Shown in pieces: positions 1 through 17,500 of a stretch of 17,500 nucleotides of DNA. The DNA is from Halisarca cf. caerulea. Its lineage: Eukaryota; Porifera; Demospongiae; Chondrillida; Halisarcidae. The notes beneath the pieces are model-generated. The model ran no database searches and was not told the DNA's origin. It saw only the letters and a program-made list of their open reading frames with translations. The position numbers were made by a program, and so were the translations under genes. The stretch covers positions 15,001 through 32,500 of the forward strand of contig CAUJGJ010000376.1 of assembly GCA_963170055.1 (NCBI GenBank), written 5' to 3'. Each line of letters opens with the position of its first letter. The first letter of the stretch is position 1.

Positions 1-38
<38 letters not shown>

Positions 39-61
39 ACACACACACACACGTACACACA

Positions 62-114
<53 letters not shown>

Positions 115-160
115 ACACACACACACACGTACACACACACACACACGCATACACACACAC
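1..160. repeat. (AC)n microsatellite with GTAC interruptions
   Basis: Almost pure AC dinucleotides from the window edge, broken at several places by a GTAC step and once by GCAT. The array continues beyond the left edge, so its full length is unknown. No gene is visible in it. Confidence 0.95.
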
Positions 161-212
161 ATGGTTATTTCAAGGATAATCATCATGAACACAGAAACAT
201 AGCACAGTAATG

Positions 213-271
213 TGGTGGTAGTGGTGGTGGTGGTGGTGGTGGTGGTGGTGGTGGTGGGGGGGGGGGGGGGG
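213..271. repeat. (GGT)n trinucleotide tract running into poly(G)
   Basis: About a dozen GGT/GTG units pass directly into a run of roughly 17 G. On the minus strand this reads as (ACC)n plus poly(C) and gives a polyproline ORF, which I treat as an artefact. Confidence 0.9.
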
Positions 272-297
272 AGGGAGTAAAAATGTATACAGTATCA

Positions 298-600
298 TAG
301 TAGTACAAAACTAGGGGGACCTGGGGCACACACACACACACACACACACCTCGTAGGTTCAACAGATACATCACATAGTAGTACAAAACTAGGGGGACCT
401 GGGGCACACACACACACACACACACACACCTCGTAGGTTCAACAGATACATCACATAGTAGTACAAAACTAGGGGGACCTGGGGCACACACACACACACA
501 CCTCGTAGGTTCAACAGATACATCACATAGTAGTACAAAACTAGGGGGACCTGGGGCACACACACACACACACCTCGTAGGTTCAACAGATACATCACAT
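298..600. repeat. Minisatellite, four units of 72-80 bp, each containing its own (CA)n
   Basis: The phrase TAGTAGTACAAAACTAGG recurs at 298, 376, 456 and 528, giving unit lengths of about 78, 80, 72 and 72 bp. The flanking unique parts are practically identical. The length differences come from an internal (CA)n block of varying length, so this is a microsatellite nested in a minisatellite. The repeat ends where the sequence departs after ATACATCACAT at about 600. Confidence 0.92.
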
Positions 601-848
601 AAGCTGAGGTGTATGCAAGAGCCAAAAACTCCCTAGAGTAAAATGATGTGGTCACAATACCACCTGATAACACATCACAAAGAGAACTTTAGATGTGTAC
701 TAGACACAGTACTTGTAGACTAACAGAGCAGGGAAACCCAAGCAAACACAGAATAACATCATTTTCTGTGAAATGAGGAAACGCTATGATGTCAGAACTC
801 CATGTCTCCCCATCAACAGGTGAGACCCTGCTGGCTCAAGTTCAACAG
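601..848. other. No gene recognised
   Basis: Ordinary-complexity sequence with no supported exon. If the minus-strand gene continues leftward, this could be its 3' untranslated region or flank. I saw no clear polyadenylation signal on the minus strand here. Confidence 0.4.
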
Positions 849-928
849 TCAACAAATGTTATCTGAGAAACACATGCAATTCCTTATGCCCCGGTCATTG
901 ATAACACATCCAGATGCATTATTGTCAA
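849..928 (-). CDS. Possible alternative 3' exon of the minus-strand gene
   Basis: On the minus strand an acceptor-like TTCTTTGCAG is followed at 928 by an open stretch ending in TGA at 849-851. Its phase fits if the preceding exon (1066-1199) uses an internal donor, CCCT then GTATGT, instead of reading to its own stop. The predicted tail is short and cysteine-containing and matches nothing I recognise. This is a splice-signal prediction only. Confidence 0.25.
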
Positions 929-1065
929 CTGCAAAGAATGAAGTATTATGCCTTCAATAGCGAAATTACATAGCAACGGTTATCCGATATGGGCCCACCT
1001 CATGCTACTGGATGGCACAGAGCAGGCAACACCAACCAAGTAGGTACTTCTCAGTGGAAGCCAAA

Positions 1066-1199
1066 TCAATGATATCTAGCTGCTTGTAATTCAAGCCAGC
1101 ACATACAGGGAATCCTGTTAAGGGCTGCAAAATACAGGGGTTCCTGCATGGCTTCACCAGTGAAAGGAGGCCAGCCATTAGCGAAGCCACCAGCCTGTG
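1066..1199 (-). CDS. Possible terminal exon of the minus-strand gene
   Basis: An acceptor TTTGTACCAG, with a branch-point-like CTGAC about 18-22 nt upstream, precedes 1199. Joined in phase 1 to the donor at 1399 it reads QAGGFANGWPPFTGEAM and on to a TGA at 1066-1068. An internal donor-like GTATGT could splice onward to 928 instead. No homology is recognised. Confidence 0.4.
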
Positions 1200-1926
1200 C
1201 TGGTACAAATTAGGTCAGCCTAGCTGTCACAGGGAAGCTGAACAAAGTCCTAGTAACTACCTACCCACAGACCAAAGGGGGTCATATGAATGGCTTGGGT
1301 CTCCATACCATTGGAACAACAATGACCTCATACAGCTAAAATAACCTGATCAATACCAGTACCACACAACCCAATTATACACGCATGGTGGCATCTACCC
1401 TTCCAAGACACAAGATTTCCAAGTAGTCTGGCGACCACCCTCTCCATCATCATGGGACACTGATGCGCATGAGAGAGCTCAGCCAGAGCGTGCATGAAGA
1501 GACTGCCCACCTTTGGATTCCTGGCAAACTGTTGCTGGTAAGGTGAAGTTCGTACCAGGCTCAAGCAAAGGGTCATCTTCCTGAAAGGTGGTGGTTGGTA
1601 CTGGCAAGGAACCAGAACCCATTCCAAATGGATACATCCCAGATTGCCATGACCACCCAAATGGGAGTGAAGCAGCAGGTGGACTGAGTACTGAGGGTCC
1701 TGTGACAGTATTGGTAACAGAACTCATTGGCCCTGCGACTGGTTTGAATGCCTGCAAAGGGTACAACACCCACAGATGTGTATACACAGCATGGTAAGAT
1801 AACATGTTTATGAATATCGTTAAGAAGCACAAACACATTGTAATAATAATAATATGAAAATTGAAAGAATGTAGACGCATGACCATTGTGATCTGTTTCT
1901 CTGTCAGCTGTTTCATGCCAATGTGT

Positions 1927-1971
<45 letters not shown>

Positions 1972-1979
1972 TGTGTGTC

Positions 1980-2028
<49 letters not shown>

Positions 2029-2061
2029 ACGCACGCGCGTGTACATGTGTACACACACACA

Positions 2062-2152
<91 letters not shown>

Positions 2153-2181
2153 ACACACACACTCAGTAACATACATGCATG

Positions 2182-2238
<57 letters not shown>

Positions 2239-3312
2239 GTCCACTGGACATGACTTGGATTTCAGGTGACATTGGGTCCTTAGGGGACTCAGAACTGATC
2301 TCCTCATTCATCTCAGTTTCCATTGCTTCAGCACTGTTTGTAACTTCACTAGACACTGGATCAGCAACACAATTGCCTTTAGGCTCTTCCTGGTCCTTGA
2401 GTGTATTAGTAGCTTCTTCCCCGTCACTGTCATTCTCCTTGGATGATTCGTCTATGGCCATTTCACCGTCATCTGACTTGTCATTCTCTCCGTCTTCCTT
2501 CATGTCAGTGTTGATCATCATGGGAGCCCCATCTCCATCATCACTTTCATCGCTCTCGCGGATGTAATGATTGGCTGTACTATTGGCAAAGGGCAAAGGG
2601 ATTTGTCTAGGTGGTGTCTCCTTAGACTGGAGTTTGTCCTCTTCATTGAGTGGTGCAGAGGGTGATGTTGATGATGACCTTGGGGGTCGATAGGGTTTCC
2701 TACTATTGCTGCTACCATTGGCTTGATGTTGTAATACATGTACTTCCATACCTTGTTGCCAATTTTACAGCCAAACTAAATTCAACAAATAGAATACGAA
2801 ATATGAAGAGTATTTTCACAATTGAGGCTGTACTAAACATTTGAAACTAAAAGTCTTTCTTGATATATACAGAGCTCATAACGGAACGGATTTCAGTAAT
2901 TTCATAAACAAGTTATTACAGCCGCAGTCGAACGACTTTGCATACGAACACTAATCACCCAAAGGGAGTACAGCAGGGAAGCCGTATAATGGCGGTTACC
3001 TAGGTGATGGTGTGGAACGTGACACTCGTGGGAATGCAGGGAAGCCATGCAAGGTAATTTCTTCAAAAGATCATTTTTAGCACAACAAACCGGAAGCTTC
3101 TTCAACGCGATCACTCCAACTGTGATACTTTATAGTTTACTTGGCAGCAAACTCGCACAAAATACAATACAACTAAAACATTCATTCTGTTATATATCAC
3201 TCTTCGTCCAGCTCGACGGAGATTTTAAAGAGGTGAAATCTACGCGCTGTACGAGAAATAGTGCGTACAGAGAAAACAGAGTATAGAAAAGGCCTATGTA
3301 GCTCAACTCACC
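1066..3312 (-). CDS. Unrecognised acidic, serine-rich probably nuclear protein gene (multi-exon, head-to-head with CHAF1A)
   Basis: Proposed model on the minus strand: a non-coding 5' exon ending at 3312 (donor AAG then GTGAGT); a coding exon 2237-2775 with ATG at 2749; a further exon from 1751 down to about 1399; and a 3' exon 1199-1066. The first 171 residues are low-complexity, with runs such as RESDESDDGDG, and are rich in Ser, Asp and Glu, which suggests a disordered nuclear protein. The next part is Pro/Gly/Ser-rich and aromatic (FGWSW, YPFGMG). It is followed by a more ordered-looking segment (SLFMHALAELSHAHQ, then MMMERVVARLLGNLVSW) that could form amphipathic helices. No named domain is recognised, so no function is assigned. 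The reading frame changes inside the 1399-1751 exon (see the separate entry). The gene lies divergently about 1 kb from the CHAF1A start, so the two may share a promoter. Confidence is good for the first two coding exons and low for the 3' end. Confidence 0.6.
1399..1751 (-). CDS. Second coding exon(s) of the minus-strand gene, with a frame change
   Basis: The acceptor CCCTTTGCAG precedes 1751 and starts in phase 0, matching the upstream donor. Codons from 1751 give AFKPVAGPMSS and continue as Pro/Gly-rich sequence to about 1556 (EDDPLLEPGT). Protein-like sequence then continues in the next frame (SPYQQQFARNPK onward) to a candidate donor, AAGG then GTAGAT, at 1399. Two explanations fit. One is a one-base frameshift near 1545-1556 (assembly error, polymorphism or damage). 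The other is a 67-nt intron from 1601 to 1535, with donor GTACCA and acceptor TTACCAG, which is in phase 0 on both sides and similar in size to the short CHAF1A introns. In the second model the EDDPLLEP segment would be intronic. Confidence 0.6.
1920..2236. repeat. Compound (GT)n-(AC)n microsatellite inside an intron
   Basis: About 100 bp of GT repeats, with a few TGTATG and TCACTG breaks, pass through GCACGCACGCGCGTGTACAT into about 180 bp of AC repeats with AGTGAC and ATAC interruptions. The GT half and the AC half are mutually complementary, so the tract can fold back on itself. Positions 1982-2067 alternate purine and pyrimidine without a break. It fills most of the 485-nt intron 1752-2236 of the minus-strand gene. 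Confidence 0.93.
2237..2775 (-). CDS. First coding exon of the unrecognised minus-strand gene (CDS 2237-2749)
   Basis: ATG at 2749 has G at -3 and G at +4, and an in-frame stop lies 18 nt upstream, so translation should start here. The exon's likely acceptor is TTGAATTTAG just before 2775. The 171 codons end in phase 0 at CAG, then GTGTGT. Composition is strongly acidic and serine-rich with clusters such as DESDDGDG and DKSDDGE. The donor GT is also the first unit of a long (GT)n run on this strand, which is unusual. The open frame continues into the microsatellite as (CV)n, but that part is intron. Confidence 0.75.
2776..3311. other. Intron/intergenic interval without coding features
   Basis: In the model used here this is the first intron of the minus-strand gene. 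No exon is visible on either strand. An ETS/GABP-like core ACCGGAAG lies at 3089-3096. Nothing else is assigned. Confidence 0.4.
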
Positions 3313-3400
3313 TTCGTCTGAAGCACGAAAGCAGGAACAACACGTTCTTGTGACAAAATACAAACTAATCGCGCTGGTTCCTATACACTGATTGAAACCA
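3312..3400 (-). other. Probable 5' non-coding exon of the minus-strand gene (5' limit unknown)
   Basis: The minus strand has a textbook donor at 3312, AAG then GTGAGT, with no long open frame before it, so this is best read as the end of an untranslated first exon spliced to the acceptor before 2775. The transcription start cannot be placed, and the 5' limit given is arbitrary. Confidence 0.45.
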
Positions 3401-3687
3401 TAGGCACACTTTCGTCACAATTAAACAAAATCCTAAAACTCCGTCTTCGAAACTACTTTTCAACAAAACTCTGCGAGATCGTCCAAAAGAAACAACAAAT
3501 CCAAACTTCTAACGAACTCTTTCGCTGGGTCACTCCACAGGAACACAAGGGGAAGTGTTGGTATGCTTCGCCACCCACAATAAGGGTAACAATATTGCTG
3601 TACCATTAGAAGAACTGTGGTCAAAGTAACACTTGGCGGCGGTTGACATCAAAGGACATGGGATATGGTCAGTTATTCATGAGTTGA

Positions 3688-3699
3688 TGACGTCACGTG
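3688..3699. promoter_or_regulatory. Consensus CRE overlapping an E-box
   Basis: TGACGTCA (3688-3695) is the palindromic CREB/ATF site, and CACGTG (3694-3699) is the palindromic USF/MYC-type E-box; they overlap by two bases. The site lies about 85 bp before the CHAF1A start codon, in the divergent interval. Function is inferred from the consensus only. Confidence 0.55.
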
Positions 3700-3738
3700 G
3701 AATGTTCCCATACAATGTGCCATTTTGGAATTTCGAAC

Positions 3739-3767
3739 GCCCGCCAATATTTTCAGTCTTGGCGGGC
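3739..3767. promoter_or_regulatory. Perfect 9-bp inverted repeat made of two E2F-like sites
   Basis: GCCCGCCAA at 3739-3747 and TTGGCGGGC at 3759-3767 are perfect reverse complements separated by 11 nt. TTGGCGGG resembles the core of E2F sites. CAF-1 is an S-phase factor, so E2F control would be natural. If the sequence lies within the 5' UTR it could instead form a hairpin 12 nt before the ATG. Confidence 0.5.
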
Positions 3768-3779
3768 AAATTGAAGAAA

Positions 3780-17500
<13,721 letters not shown>

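Larger units (their letters stand above)
3313..3779. promoter_or_regulatory. Putative bidirectional promoter region between the two divergent genes
   Basis: This interval separates the 5' end of the minus-strand gene from the CHAF1A ATG at 3780. It has no long tandem repeat, unlike most of the window. It contains a CRE overlapping an E-box (3688-3699) and two opposed E2F-like sites (3739-3767). No TATA box is clear. Transcription start sites cannot be read from the sequence. In-frame ATGs at 3687 and 3702 could extend CHAF1A if transcription begins further upstream. Confidence 0.5.

Noticed and set aside
183..673. ORFs ending in polyproline or with repeated VPQVPLVLYYY
   Set aside because: Produced by the (GGT)n/poly(G) tract and the 72-80-bp minisatellite.
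3633..3779. Upstream in-frame extension of CHAF1A (frame open from about 3633, ATGs at 3687 and 3702)
   Set aside because: The stretch contains CRE, E-box and E2F-like sites and has no p150 similarity; the ATG at 3780 has the strongest context. Not excluded without 5' transcript data.

Overview
This is animal (metazoan) nuclear DNA. Spliced genes on both strands are separated by simple and tandem repeats. One gene can be named. The + strand carries the first eleven coding exons of the large subunit of chromatin assembly factor 1 (CHAF1A, CAF-1 p150), from an ATG at 3780 to the right edge of the window, where the gene is cut off. The small introns (57-164 nt for most) and the divergence from the vertebrate protein suggest an invertebrate, perhaps a sponge or another early-branching marine animal. 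That lineage is inference; the sequence does not fix it.

Layout. Positions 1-600 hold an (AC)n microsatellite, a (GGT)n/poly(G) tract and a minisatellite with a nested microsatellite. Positions about 850-3312 hold a minus-strand gene that I do not recognise. It encodes a serine- and acid-rich, probably nuclear protein. Its second intron is mostly a (GT)n/(AC)n tract that starts exactly at the splice donor. Positions 2776-3779 are the divergent intergenic/promoter interval, with a CRE fused to an E-box and a pair of opposed E2F-like sites just before the CHAF1A ATG.

CHAF1A exons 1-6 (3780-4801) are tightly packed and encode the N-terminus, a SIM-like motif, the charged KER helix and an FF/PIP-like motif. 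They are followed by an intron of about 9.86 kb (4802-14658). This intron contains at least five (GT)n tracts, all in the same orientation, several minisatellites (including a G-rich one of about 1.9 kb made of ~26-bp units) and five small inverted-repeat elements that look like pogo/mariner-type MITEs. Exons 7-11 (14659-17500) encode the conserved central block (ENHRPPYWGTW), the acidic histone-binding segment and the start of the region after it. The intron between exons 9 and 10 holds two adjacent minisatellites with related cores.

CAF-1 deposits H3-H4 behind replication forks. The E2F-like sites fit an S-phase gene, but promoter activity is not shown by sequence alone. Long open frames inside the repeats (up to about 690 codons) are repeat artefacts and are not annotated as genes. 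I found no CRISPR array, tRNA, rRNA or convincing transposase gene. The most unusual aspects are the density and variety of tandem arrays, the splice donor embedded in a microsatellite, and the MITE family with two copies abutting at one TA.
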